64,000 nucleotides of DNA from Campylobacter novaezeelandiae (GTDB lineage: Bacteria; Campylobacterota; Campylobacteria; Campylobacterales; Campylobacteraceae): positions 56,394 to 120,393 of the forward strand of contig NZ_QPGR01000006.1 in the NCBI RefSeq assembly GCF_004323845.1, given 5' to 3'. Below, in pieces: positions 46,635 to 55,748 of the stretch; the stretch's first letter is position 1, and each line of letters starts with the position of its first letter. The position numbers were made by a program, and so were the translations under genes. The notes under the pieces were generated by a model, which was given only the letters and a program-made list of their open reading frames with translations, made no database searches and was not told the origin of the DNA.

Positions 46635-47695
46635 TGCAAAAAGATTCTAAAATTTATATAGCAGGACATAGAGGAACAGCTGGAAGTGCTTTAGTTGAAA
46701 ATTTGCAAAAAAGAGGTTTTGATAATCTAATTTTAAAGACAAGAACTGAGCTTGATTTAACCAATCAAAAAGCAGTAAATGAATTTTTTGAAAGAGAAAA
46801 ACCCGAATTTGTATTTTTATGCGCAGTTTTGCCTTGTGGGGCGGCAAATGTAGCACAAAGGGCAGATTTTATTTATGAAAATTTAATGATACAAAATAAT
46901 ATCATTCATAGTTCTTATTTAAATAAGGTTAAAAAATTGATATTTTTTGGCTCGGGTTATATGTATCCAGAATTTTGTCAAAATCCTTTAAAGGAAGAAT
47001 ATTTATTTAAAGGTGATTTAGAGTATGGAGCTTGTTCTTTTGGCGTGGCAAAAATAGCAGGAGCTATAATGTGCGAATCTTATAATATTCAATATGGTAC
47101 CAATTTTATTACTTTAGCTTTAAATAATCTTTATGGAACAAGAGCTAATTTTGATTTTGAAAAGTCTAGAGTTTTGCCCGCTTTGCTTAGAAAATTTCAT
47201 TTGGCGAAGTTATTAGAAATTGGTAATGAAAAAGAACTTTTAAAAGATTTAAATTTAAAAACATTAGATGAAGCTAAGACTTATCTTAGTCGTTATGGAG
47301 TGGAAAAAGAAAGTGTTGAAATTTGGGGAAGTGGAAAGGTAAGACGTGAATTTATTCATAGTGATGACTTGGCTGATGCAGCAATTTATGTAATGCAAAA
47401 TATTGATTTTAAAGATTTATGTAAACATGATGAAAAAAATATCAAGAATACACATATTAATATAGGTACAGGTATTGACTATACAATAAAAGAAGTAGCT
47501 TTAATCATAAAAGATATTGTTGGCTTTAAGGGCAATCTAGTTTTCAATACAAATAGACCAGATAGTTCTATGGATAGGCTTATGGATTGTTCTAAAATTA
47601 ATGCTTTGGGCTGGAAGCATAAAATCGATTTAAAAGAAGGAATAGCAATGATGTATGAATGGTATAAAAATAATTATAAAGAAAATTTATCTTAA
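46634..47695 (+). CDS. GDP-heptose 4-keto reductase-like SDR with FxxxK (Cj1428-like), second copy
   Basis: 353 aa WcaG-family SDR, paralogue of 44956. The NADP site reads IYIAGHRGTAGSAL. FFGSGYMYPE replaces ASTTIYP, and CSFGVAKIAG has Phe where the catalytic Tyr normally stands, so the usual YxxxK pair is incomplete. I recall the same SFGxAK in C. jejuni Cj1428, so it may be a working variant that uses another acid. Ends MMYEWYKNNYKENLS without a G tract. Followed by a 135-nt gap. Confidence 0.82.
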   Translation: MQKDSKIYIAGHRGTAGSALVENLQKRGFDNLILKTRTELDLTNQKAVNEFFEREKPEFVFLCAVLPCGAANVAQRADFIYENLMIQNNIIHSSYLNKVKKLIFFGSGYMYPEFCQNPLKEEYLFKGDLEYGACSFGVAKIAGAIMCESYNIQYGTNFITLALNNLYGTRANFDFEKSRVLPALLRKFHLAKLLEIGNEKELLKDLNLKTLDEAKTYLSRYGVEKESVEIWGSGKVRREFIHSDDLADAAIYVMQNIDFKDLCKHDEKNIKNTHINIGTGIDYTIKEVALIIKDIVGFKGNLVFNTNRPDSSMDRLMDCSKINALGWKHKIDLKEGIAMMYEWYKNNYKENLS

Positions 47696-47798
47696 TGTAG
47701 ATTTTATATTTTTAAACTTTAAAATTTATATAACAAAATAATTTTTATTGGAATTTGTAAAATTATTTAGATATAAGCAAAATGCAAGTAAAATAAGC

Positions 47799-47804
47799 TA
47801 AAAT
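47799..47804 (+). promoter_or_regulatory. Probable promoter for the GDP-heptose dehydratase
   Basis: AGCTAAAATACTG with -10 TAAAAT at 47799-47804, 26 nt before the ATG at 47831; the ribosome site is GGAGCGAG. Confidence 0.4.
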
Positions 47805-47830
47805 ACTGAGTCGATATTTTTGGAGCGAGC

Positions 47831-48850
47831 ATGAGAAAAACGGCTTTAATAACGGGTTTTACAGGGCAAGTTGGTTCTCAAATGGCAGATTTTTTACTGG
47901 CAAATACAGATTATGATGTTCTAGGTATGATGCGTTGGCAAGAACCTATGGACAATATCTATCATTTAAGTGATAGAATTAATAAAAAAGATAGAATTTC
48001 CATTTTTTATGCAGATTTAAATGACTATTCTAGTATTCAAAAACTTTTTGAAAGCAGGCGTCCTGATTTTATCTTTCATCTAGCAGCTCAATCTTATCCT
48101 AAAACTTCTTTTGAAATTCCTATTGAAACCTTGCAAACCAATATAATAGGTACAGCTAATATTTTAGAAAATATAAGATTATTAAGACAAAAAGATGGAT
48201 ACGATCCAGTAGTACATATTTGTTCTTCAAGTGAAGTTTATGGTAAAGCAAAAGTAGGCATAAAACTTAACGAAGAAACAGCCTTTCATGGAGCAAGTCC
48301 TTATAGCATAAGTAAAATCGGGACTGATTATTTGGGAAGATTTTATGGCGAAGCTTATGGAATTCGCACCTTTGTTACCAGAATGGGAACGCATAGTGGC
48401 CCAAGAAGAAGTGATGTTTTCTTTGAAAGTACTGTGGCAAAGCAAATTGCTCTTATTGAAGCGGGCTATCAAGAACCAGTCATTAAGGTGGGAAATTTAT
48501 CTAGTGTAAGAACTTTTCAAGATTGCCGCGATGCTATAAGAGCTTATTATCTACTTTCTCTTGAAAGCGAAAAAGGAAATATTCCTTGCGGTGAAGCTTT
48601 TAATATAGCAGGTGAAGAAGCTTTTAAACTTCCTGAAATTATAGATATATTACTAAATTTTAGTGATATGGGGGGGGGTATCGAAATAAAACAAGATGAA
48701 GATAGGATGCGCCCTATTGATGCAGACTATCAAATGTTTGATAATAGTAAAATAAAGAGTTTTATCGATTGGAAGGCTGAAATTCCAGTTAAACAAATGT
48801 TGAAAGATTTGTTAAATCATTGGAGAGATGAAATAAAAAAAGGCAGAATT

Positions 48851-48865
<15 letters not shown>
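47831..48865 (+). CDS. GDP-heptose 4,6-dehydratase (DmhA/DdahA/WcbK type), contains G9
   Basis: 344 aa SDR of the GDP-mannose 4,6-dehydratase family. ALITGFTGQVGSQMADFLL binds NADP; SSSEVYGK and SPYSISKIG hold Ser/Thr, Glu and YxxxK. The C. jejuni relatives (DdahA, DmhA) convert GDP-D-glycero-manno-heptose to its 6-deoxy-4-keto form for 6-deoxyheptose in capsule. A run of nine G (48670-48678, codons 280-283) keeps the frame open now; G8 stops after VSK, G10 after YRNKTR. Its stop lies in the loop of a hairpin that hides the next gene's ribosome site. Confidence 0.87.
48670..48678 (+). repeat. G9 tract in the dehydratase gene
   Basis: ATG-GGG-GGG-GGT-ATC: on at G9. One base fewer or more stops translation within a few codons, losing the last 60 residues. 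Confidence 0.9.
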
Positions 48866-49827
<962 letters not shown>

Positions 49828-49836
49828 GGAGAAAAA

Positions 49837-50667
49837 ATGACAAAAGAAAATCTTTTAAATTTACAGGATAAATTAAATAAACTTATATATCAAATTGATA
49901 ATCATCAACAATCACGTAATGTGGTTGCTGATGTGGAAAGTTTGCTTTCAAATTTACATAATATGAATAAATTTAGCAAGCAAGAAAGTATTTATAATTC
50001 TTTGGGTTTAATAAAAGGCGCAATAGCCGATCCTTTTGGACTTGGTAAATTAAATCTTTTACTTGATAATGCTAGAATTCCAAAAAAATACTATGATATT
50101 TTTTATAACATGCTTCTTAGGATAGGGGGGGGCACTGTTTGTATTGATTGTGGAGCTCATGCTGGATTAATTAGTGATATTATTTTGCATTGTGGCGGGA
50201 AAAGCTATATTTTTGAGCCTAATTTACATTTAAATTTCTTTTTAAATAAAAAATATGAAAATAATAAAAATGCAATTTTATATCAAAAAGCTGTTGGAGT
50301 TAAAAATTACATAACAAAATTTTTAATCTTTGAAGACAGAATCTTGTCTCAAGGAAACCGTATTATCTCTAGTAAACAGGATAATAAAACTTCTAAGTCT
50401 TATGATGTTCATGTTATAGATCTTTGTGAATTCATAGAAGAACTTTTAAAAAAGAATGAGAGAATTTATTTTTTAAAACTTGATGTTGAAGGATCTGAGT
50501 TTGAAATTTTAGAAAAACTTATTCAAAAAAAACTTTATAAGAAAATTACTTATATCGCTTGCGAAATGCATCATTATATGTTTGATGATGGAGAAAAGAA
50601 GATGTCAAGGTTGAAAACTTTAATAAAAGAATTTGATGTTAAAAATATTTTAATTGACTGGGTGTGA
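49837..50667 (+). CDS. FkbM-family methyltransferase with G8 (Cj1426-like)
   Basis: 276 aa. Helical N-terminus (LQDKLNKLIYQIDNHQQSRN), then SAM-binding TVCIDCGAHAGLIS, YIFEPNLHLNFFL, KLDVEGSEFEIL and YIACEMHH, the FkbM pattern. Position fits Cj1426, reported to O-methylate the capsule heptose at C6. G8 at 50125-50132 lies just before the SAM motif; G8 is open, G7 or G9 stops early. Follows the 4-dehydrogenase after a 9-nt gap with AAGGAG. Confidence 0.85.
   Translation: MTKENLLNLQDKLNKLIYQIDNHQQSRNVVADVESLLSNLHNMNKFSKQESIYNSLGLIKGAIADPFGLGKLNLLLDNARIPKKYYDIFYNMLLRIGGGTVCIDCGAHAGLISDIILHCGGKSYIFEPNLHLNFFLNKKYENNKNAILYQKAVGVKNYITKFLIFEDRILSQGNRIISSKQDNKTSKSYDVHVIDLCEFIEELLKKNERIYFLKLDVEGSEFEILEKLIQKKLYKKITYIACEMHHYMFDDGEKKMSRLKTLIKEFDVKNILIDWV
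50125..50132 (+). repeat. G8 tract in the FkbM methyltransferase gene
   Basis: ATA-GGG-GGG-GGC-ACT, open at G8. Short enough to vary less often than the longer tracts. Confidence 0.8.
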
Positions 50668-50686
50668 TTAGCTTATTATTTTCTGT

Positions 50687-50692
50687 TATAAT
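50687..50692 (+). promoter_or_regulatory. Probable promoter for hddA
   Basis: CTGTTATAATTTTTT with -10 TATAAT at 50687-50692, 26 nt before the preferred ATG at 50718. Confidence 0.5.
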
Positions 50693-50717
50693 TTTTTAAT
50701 TTTATATGGGGAAAATT

Positions 50718-51740
50718 ATGAAAAAAATTATTCGATCTCAAACCCCTCTAAGATTAGGTCTTGCAGGGGGTGGAACTGATATAAATTTATATTGTGATAA
50801 ATATACAGGTTATGTTTTAAATGCTACGATTTCTCTTTATATACATTGCACTCTTATAGAAAGAGATGATAAAAAAATTATTTTTGATTCTCCTGATACT
50901 AATGCTTATGCAGAATATGAAAGCAAAGAGAAATTAGACAATGATGAAAATTTAGATATTTTTAAGGCTATTTATAATCGCCTAGTGAAAGATTTTATTA
51001 AAAAACCTTTAAGTTTTTCTCTTCATACTTATTCTGATGTGCCAAGTGGAAGCGGTTTAGGCGGAAGTTCAACTTTAGTTGTTGGAGTTATAAAAGCTTT
51101 TGCAGAATGGCTTAATTTGCCTTTAGGGGATTATGAAGTAGCAAAACTTGCATATGAAATAGAACGTGAAGATATGGGCATAGTAGGAGGAGCTCAAGAT
51201 CAATATGCGGCTACTTTTGGCGGCTTTAATTTTATGGAATTTTATGATCAAAAAAAAGTCATAGTTAATCCTTTACGCATTAGAAATTGGATAGTTAGTG
51301 AGCTTGAAGCTAGAATGGTGCTTTATTTTACAAATATTACAAGAGAAGCAAAGGATATAGAGGAACATAAAAAAGGAAAATTAGGCAATGAAAAGTCTCT
51401 TAAAGCAATGCACAGTATAAAGCAAGATGCTATTGATATGAAAGAGGCTTTATTTAAAGCAGATTTTGAAACTTTAGGATCTATATTGGGTAAATCTTGG
51501 AAAAGTAAAAAAATCATTTCAGAAATTGTTAGCAATGATGAGCTTGAGAGAATTTATAATTTAGCCACTCAAAATGGCGCTTATAGTGGCAAAACAAGTG
51601 GAGCAGGTGCAGGTGGGTTTATGTTTTTCTTGGTAGATCCTATTAAAAAATATAAGCTTATTGAAGTTTTAAATAAAGAACAAGGTTATGTTCAAGATTT
51701 TTCATTTACAAAAGAAGGAGTTAAAACATGGAGAATATAA
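50718..51740 (+). CDS. hddA: D-glycero-D-manno-heptose 7-phosphate kinase HddA
   Basis: 340 aa GHMP kinase. TPLRLGLAGGGTDINLYCD at the start and the ATP loop PSGSGLGGSSTLVVG, GVKTWRI at the end. It phosphorylates D-glycero-D-manno-heptose 7-phosphate at C1 after GmhA2. I prefer ATG 50718 (GGGGAAAAT before it) to the in-frame ATG at 50706. Its 3' end overlaps the next gene by 13 nt. Corresponds to Cj1425. Confidence 0.93.
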   Translation: MKKIIRSQTPLRLGLAGGGTDINLYCDKYTGYVLNATISLYIHCTLIERDDKKIIFDSPDTNAYAEYESKEKLDNDENLDIFKAIYNRLVKDFIKKPLSFSLHTYSDVPSGSGLGGSSTLVVGVIKAFAEWLNLPLGDYEVAKLAYEIEREDMGIVGGAQDQYAATFGGFNFMEFYDQKKVIVNPLRIRNWIVSELEARMVLYFTNITREAKDIEEHKKGKLGNEKSLKAMHSIKQDAIDMKEALFKADFETLGSILGKSWKSKKIISEIVSNDELERIYNLATQNGAYSGKTSGAGAGGFMFFLVDPIKKYKLIEVLNKEQGYVQDFSFTKEGVKTWRI

Positions 51741-52990
51741 GATTTAATAGCAGTAACAACGGGGGGGGGGATTGTCCTTTATGTAAAGAAAAGGCAGAAT
51801 TTAAGCAAATTTTAATGCTAAAAAATGTTTTTTCATCAGGAGATATTTTTGAGTTTGAGGCTATGAAAAAAATAGGTGAAAAGGGTTATGCAAGGGGTGA
51901 TTGCATTATGGATTTAAGACAGTGTAATCAATGTGGAGTCTTGTATAATTTTGCCTTTGATGTATCAAAAATGCTTAAAGCTTATTCAAATAAGGCTTAT
52001 TATCAGCAAAAAAATTTTACATCTCGTTTAAATAAAACTCTAATACAAATTAAAGATAAAATCATAAGTCACGCTAAAAAAGATAGTATATTTTTAGAGA
52101 TAGCTCCAGGGCTTTGTGATTTGCTTTTTGCTCTAGCCAAGGAGGTTAAATTTATTTATAGTGTAGATCCAAGTCATACTTCTTTGATAGCAAAAGATCT
52201 TAAAAATGTAATGCATATACAAAGTTTTTTTGAAGCTAAAAAGATAAGGAGTATTTTAAAAGATGAGAAAGTAGATTTTATTGTTTTTAGGCATTTGCTA
52301 GAGCATATAGAAAAGCCAAACGAATTTCTAAAAGAAGTGGTAGATTTTTTGGATTTTGGGGGTAAAATTTATTTAGAAGTGCCAAATACTTTAGAAATTT
52401 TTAAGCATAAGAAATTTTACGAGTTTTTTCATGATCATGTAAGTTTTTTTGAAGAAAATACTTTAGTCAATGTGCTTTCAAAATTAAACTGTGTATTAAT
52501 TGATAAGCATTATTTATATGATGAGCAATGGATGGGACTTATTTTTGAAAAAAGATTTGATGTTAAAGAATTAAATTTGGAAGTTAAATTTTTCAATGAA
52601 AAAAATTATTTTCAAAGAGAAGTTAAAATGCTAAATGATTTTTTAAAGTCTTTTGAAAATGTAGCTTTTATGGGTGCAGGGATACATTCAAATACGATGC
52701 TCGGTTTTATAGATGAAAAAAATTTAGTAAAATTGAAGTATTGTTTTGATTTAAATCCTGAAAAAATAGGAAGATTTTTACAAAATAGCTCTATAAAAAT
52801 CATTAATGCTTCTAAAGAAAGCTTAAAAGATATAGAGTGTATAATAATGACTATGGCTTTACATGAAAAAGTAGTTTTTGAAAATGAAATTTTAAATTTT
52901 AAAAAGCAAGGTTTAGCCCCAAAGCTTAAAGCAGTGATTTTAAGTGCTAAAGAATTAAGGCTTGTAAATTTAAAGGAGAATGGATGTTAG
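51728..52990 (+). CDS. Zinc-ribbon SAM methyltransferase, G10 at codon 12
   Basis: 420 aa. CPLC ... CNQCG form an N-terminal zinc site; FLEIAPGLCDLLFALAK, YSVDPSHTSL and FRHLLEHIEKPNEFL are the SAM domain; FMGAGIHSNTMLGF starts a C-terminal nucleotide-like domain. This three-part layout is that of sugar C-methyltransferases such as TylCIII/NovU (Methyltransf_13/SAM/Methyltransf_14), which suggests a C-methyl branch on a keto sugar; not shown. G10 at 51761-51770 lies 11 codons from the start, so off phases make almost no protein. Inserted between hddA and gmhA2, normally neighbours. Confidence 0.8.
   Translation: MENIRFNSSNNGGGDCPLCKEKAEFKQILMLKNVFSSGDIFEFEAMKKIGEKGYARGDCIMDLRQCNQCGVLYNFAFDVSKMLKAYSNKAYYQQKNFTSRLNKTLIQIKDKIISHAKKDSIFLEIAPGLCDLLFALAKEVKFIYSVDPSHTSLIAKDLKNVMHIQSFFEAKKIRSILKDEKVDFIVFRHLLEHIEKPNEFLKEVVDFLDFGGKIYLEVPNTLEIFKHKKFYEFFHDHVSFFEENTLVNVLSKLNCVLIDKHYLYDEQWMGLIFEKRFDVKELNLEVKFFNEKNYFQREVKMLNDFLKSFENVAFMGAGIHSNTMLGFIDEKNLVKLKYCFDLNPEKIGRFLQNSSIKIINASKESLKDIECIIMTMALHEKVVFENEILNFKKQGLAPKLKAVILSAKELRLVNLKENGC
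51761..51770 (+). repeat. G10 tract at the start of the methyltransferase gene
   Basis: AAC-GGG-GGG-GGG-GAT; open at G10. G9 stops after about 15 codons, G11 after about 5. Confidence 0.9.
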
Positions 52991-53571
52991 CTTATATAAA
53001 AAATCATTTTAAAGAAAGCATAGATACAAAAGAACAAATTTTAAAAGATGAAAATTTATTAGACCTTATTAAAAAAGTAGCTTTAGAAATTATAAAAGCT
53101 TATAAAAATGGTAATAAAACTTTATTAGCAGGTAATGGTGGAAGTGCAGCTGATGCACAGCATATTGCAGGAGAGCTTGTAAGTAGATTTTATTTTGATA
53201 GACCTGGGCTTGCAAGCATAGCATTAACTACAGATACTAGCATACTTACAGCTATTGGAAATGACTATGGTTATGAGAAAGTTTTTTCAAGACAGCTTGA
53301 AGCACAAGGAACAAAAGGGGATATTTTTATAGGAATTTCAACCAGTGGAAATAGTGCAAATATCTTAAAAGCCTTAGAAATTTGTAAAGAAAAAAGAATT
53401 ATTAGCATTGGCTTAACAGGACAAAGCGGAGGAAAGATGAATGAACTTTGTGATTATTGTATTAAAGTGCCTTCAAGTTGCACCCCACGCATACAAGAAT
53501 CTCATATTTTAATAGGACATATACTTTGTGCCATAGTAGAAGAGGAGCTTTTTGGAAAAGGTTTTCATTGA
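52984..53571 (+). CDS. gmhA2: Sedoheptulose 7-phosphate isomerase GmhA2
   Basis: 195-aa SIS-domain isomerase. LLAGNGGSAADAQHIAGELVS and GISTSGNSANIL bind substrate; ESHILIGHILC has the conserved His. It makes D-glycero-D-manno-heptose 7-phosphate for the capsule; lipooligosaccharide normally uses a separate gmhA copy. Overlaps its neighbours by 7 and 4 nt (start in GGATG; stop inside the hddC TTGA). Corresponds to Cj1424. Confidence 0.93.
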   Translation: MLAYIKNHFKESIDTKEQILKDENLLDLIKKVALEIIKAYKNGNKTLLAGNGGSAADAQHIAGELVSRFYFDRPGLASIALTTDTSILTAIGNDYGYEKVFSRQLEAQGTKGDIFIGISTSGNSANILKALEICKEKRIISIGLTGQSGGKMNELCDYCIKVPSSCTPRIQESHILIGHILCAIVEEELFGKGFH

Positions 53572-54254
53572 AAGCTATTATTCTTTGTGGAGGTTTTGGC
53601 ACAAGACTTAAGAGTATAGTTAAAGATGTGCCAAAACCAATGGCCCTAATCAATACCAAACCTTTTTTAGAATTTATATTTGAATATCTTAAAACCCAAA
53701 ATATCAAAGAAGTTATCCTAGCTGTTTCTTACAAATATGAAGTAATAAAAAATCATTTTAAATATAATTTTTTAGATCTAAAAATAGAATATAGCATAGA
53801 AGAGGAGCCTTTAGGCACAGGTGGAGCTATTAAACAAGCCTTAAATTTGGCAAATGAAAATTCTTTAGTATTAAATGGTGATACCTTTTTTAATATAGAT
53901 TTATCTTGTTTAAATTTGGAAGAAAGCAAAATTTGTCTTGCCTTAAAATCAATGCAGGATTTTGATAGATATGGGGCCGTAGAACTTGATAAAGATAATT
54001 TTGTAAGTTCTTTTAGAGAAAAACAATTTTTCAAACAAGGACTTATTAATGCAGGAATTTATCTAGTATCTAAGGATATTTTTAAGGATTTTTCTTTAGA
54101 GGATAAATTTTCTTTTGAAAATTTTTTACAAGAAAATTTTAAAACTCTAAAAGCTAGAGCTTGTATTTTTGATGATTATTTTATAGATATTGGTGTGCCC
54201 GAGGATTATAAAAAATTTTTAGAGGATAGCAAGAGTTTTAAATTTGGTCATTGA
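53568..54254 (+). CDS. hddC: D-glycero-D-manno-heptose 1-phosphate guanylyltransferase HddC
   Basis: 228 aa from a TTG start at 53568 that overlaps the gmhA2 stop (TTGA). KAIILCGGFGTRLKSIVKD, PKPMALINTKPF, GTGGAIKQAL and LNGDTFFN are the nucleotidyltransferase motifs. It makes GDP-D-glycero-D-manno-heptose, the substrate of the dehydratase and 4-dehydrogenase upstream. Longer upstream starts run through gmhA2 and are not credible. The last capsule-type gene of the window. Confidence 0.9.
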   Translation: MKAIILCGGFGTRLKSIVKDVPKPMALINTKPFLEFIFEYLKTQNIKEVILAVSYKYEVIKNHFKYNFLDLKIEYSIEEEPLGTGGAIKQALNLANENSLVLNGDTFFNIDLSCLNLEESKICLALKSMQDFDRYGAVELDKDNFVSSFREKQFFKQGLINAGIYLVSKDIFKDFSLEDKFSFENFLQENFKTLKARACIFDDYFIDIGVPEDYKKFLEDSKSFKFGH

Positions 54255-54301
54255 ACTTATTAATTTATCTAAGATACAATAAAAATTTTTGAAAGGTTGA
54301 A

Positions 54302-55024
54302 ATGAAAAAATATGTTTTAAATTCTGAAATCATTCAAGATAAAAGTTTGGGAATGGATATTTGGGAAAACATTTTCTCCAATAAAGAATGGGGAAAATAT
54401 CCTAGTGAAAATCTAATCCGTTTTATTGCAAGAAATTTTTATAACGTTCAAGATAGAAGTAAAATTAATATTTTAGAATTAGGACTTGGAACAGGTGCTA
54501 ATCTTTGGTTTTGTGCAAGAGAAGGTTTTAGTGTTAGTGGTATAGAATGGAGTAAAACAGGAGTTGAGCGTTTTAAAAAACGTTTAGAAGATGAAAATTT
54601 AAGCAAACAAATCAAAGAAATCAAAATAGGTGATTATGCTCAAAAACTTGATGAATTTGAAAATGAAAGTTTTGATGCTTGGATTGATAGTTATTCTTTA
54701 GCTTATAATGATTTTGAAAAAACTAAAAATATCATTGAAAAAGCCATTTCGAAGCTAAAAATTGGAGGTAAATTCTTTTCCATTACCCCTAGTTTTAATA
54801 ACGAAGGTTTTTATGAGGATGTAAATTTAGCTTATCATACTTGTTTTCCATCTTCTGGGAGTGATGCTTTTACTGGAAATATCAGATATTGTGATGATTT
54901 GGATATAGAAAAACTTTATAATGGAAAAAATTATAAAGTGATTAATACTCAAATTTATTCTTTAAAAGAGGAAGGGAAAATAAAAAATGAACTTTTTGTT
55001 ATAGAGGGTGAAAGATATGGATAA
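54302..55024 (+). CDS. SAM methyltransferase (Cj1325-like), first copy
   Basis: 240 aa class I methyltransferase: LELGLGTGANLWFCAREG (motif I), SGIEWSKTGVERFKKRL, KIGDYAQ and AWIDSYSLAYNDFEKTK. The start of the flagellar-type cluster; relatives (Cj1325) sit in the legionaminic acid locus of C. jejuni. 319 bp of it are identical to the second copy. At FDAWIDSY the copies begin to differ. Probably modifies a flagellar sugar; acceptor unknown. A weak TACAAT box precedes it. Confidence 0.82.
   Translation: MKKYVLNSEIIQDKSLGMDIWENIFSNKEWGKYPSENLIRFIARNFYNVQDRSKINILELGLGTGANLWFCAREGFSVSGIEWSKTGVERFKKRLEDENLSKQIKEIKIGDYAQKLDEFENESFDAWIDSYSLAYNDFEKTKNIIEKAISKLKIGGKFFSITPSFNNEGFYEDVNLAYHTCFPSSGSDAFTGNIRYCDDLDIEKLYNGKNYKVINTQIYSLKEEGKIKNELFVIEGERYG
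54360..54678 (+). repeat. 319-bp perfect direct repeat, copy A
   Basis: Identical to 55033-55351, 673 bp apart; both lie at the 5' end of methyltransferase genes and include the SAM motif. Confidence 0.93.
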
Positions 55025-55748
55025 TTCAAATTTTTGGGAAAACATTTTCTCCAATAAAGAATGGGGAAAATATCCTAGTGAAAATCTAATCCGTTTTATT
55101 GCAAGAAATTTTTATAACGTTCAAGATAGAAGTAAAATTAATATTTTAGAATTAGGACTTGGAACAGGTGCTAATCTTTGGTTTTGTGCAAGAGAAGGTT
55201 TTAGTGTTAGTGGTATAGAATGGAGTAAAACAGGAGTTGAGCGTTTTAAAAAACGTTTAGAAGATGAAAATTTAAGCAAACAAATCAAAGAAATCAAAAT
55301 AGGTGATTATGCTCAAAAACTTGATGAATTTGAAAATGAAAGTTTTGATGCGATTATTGATATAGCCTCTTTGTGTTGTAATGATTTTGAAAAAACTAAA
55401 AGTATTTTTGATAAAGCCATTTCGAAGCTAAAGCCTTGTGGAAAATTTCTTTCTATGACCTTGGCTACTGGACTTTTTGGCTATGAAAAAGAAAAAGGTT
55501 TAGAGCAGACTCCTGGATATGGCATTTATAAGGGCAATGGAAAGCTTCGTTTTAGCACTTTAAATGAAATAAAAAGCCTTTATAAGCATAAAGATTTTAA
55601 AAGAACAAATTTAAGTATGCTTACTTTAGAAGATGTTTTAGAAGATAAAGAGACAAGGATTATTGATAAAATTTTTATTATCGAAGGTGAAAAATACCCT
55701 AATGGCGGGGGGGGGGATTTAGATCTTCTAAAGAGGAATGGAAAATGA
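55008..55748 (+). CDS. SAM methyltransferase (Cj1325-like), second copy, ending in G10
   Basis: 246 aa. First 115 residues as in the first copy; the rest (FDAIIDIASLCCNDFEKTK, GKFLSMTLATGLFGYEKEKG) has diverged, so the substrate could differ. Overlaps the first copy by 17 nt. Ten G at 55707-55716 precede the last 10 residues. At G10 it ends in an ATGA overlap with the acetyltransferase; at G8 or G11 the two genes become one frame of about 572 codons; at G9 it stops early. Confidence 0.82.
   Translation: MKDMDNSNFWENIFSNKEWGKYPSENLIRFIARNFYNVQDRSKINILELGLGTGANLWFCAREGFSVSGIEWSKTGVERFKKRLEDENLSKQIKEIKIGDYAQKLDEFENESFDAIIDIASLCCNDFEKTKSIFDKAISKLKPCGKFLSMTLATGLFGYEKEKGLEQTPGYGIYKGNGKLRFSTLNEIKSLYKHKDFKRTNLSMLTLEDVLEDKETRIIDKIFIIEGEKYPNGGGGDLDLLKRNGK
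55033..55351 (+). repeat. 319-bp perfect direct repeat, copy B
   Basis: Pair of 54360-54678. Recombination would fuse the two genes into one intact hybrid and delete 673 bp. Confidence 0.93.
55707..55716 (+). repeat. G10 tract at the methyltransferase / acetyltransferase junction
   Basis: G10: separate proteins with ATGA coupling. G11 or G8: in-frame fusion. G9: GGG-ATT-TAG stop. Confidence 0.9.

Noticed and set aside
53478-53567. Longer hddC start inside gmhA2
   Set aside because: The extra residues are translated gmhA2 in another frame; family members start at KAIILCGG, which fits TTG 53568.
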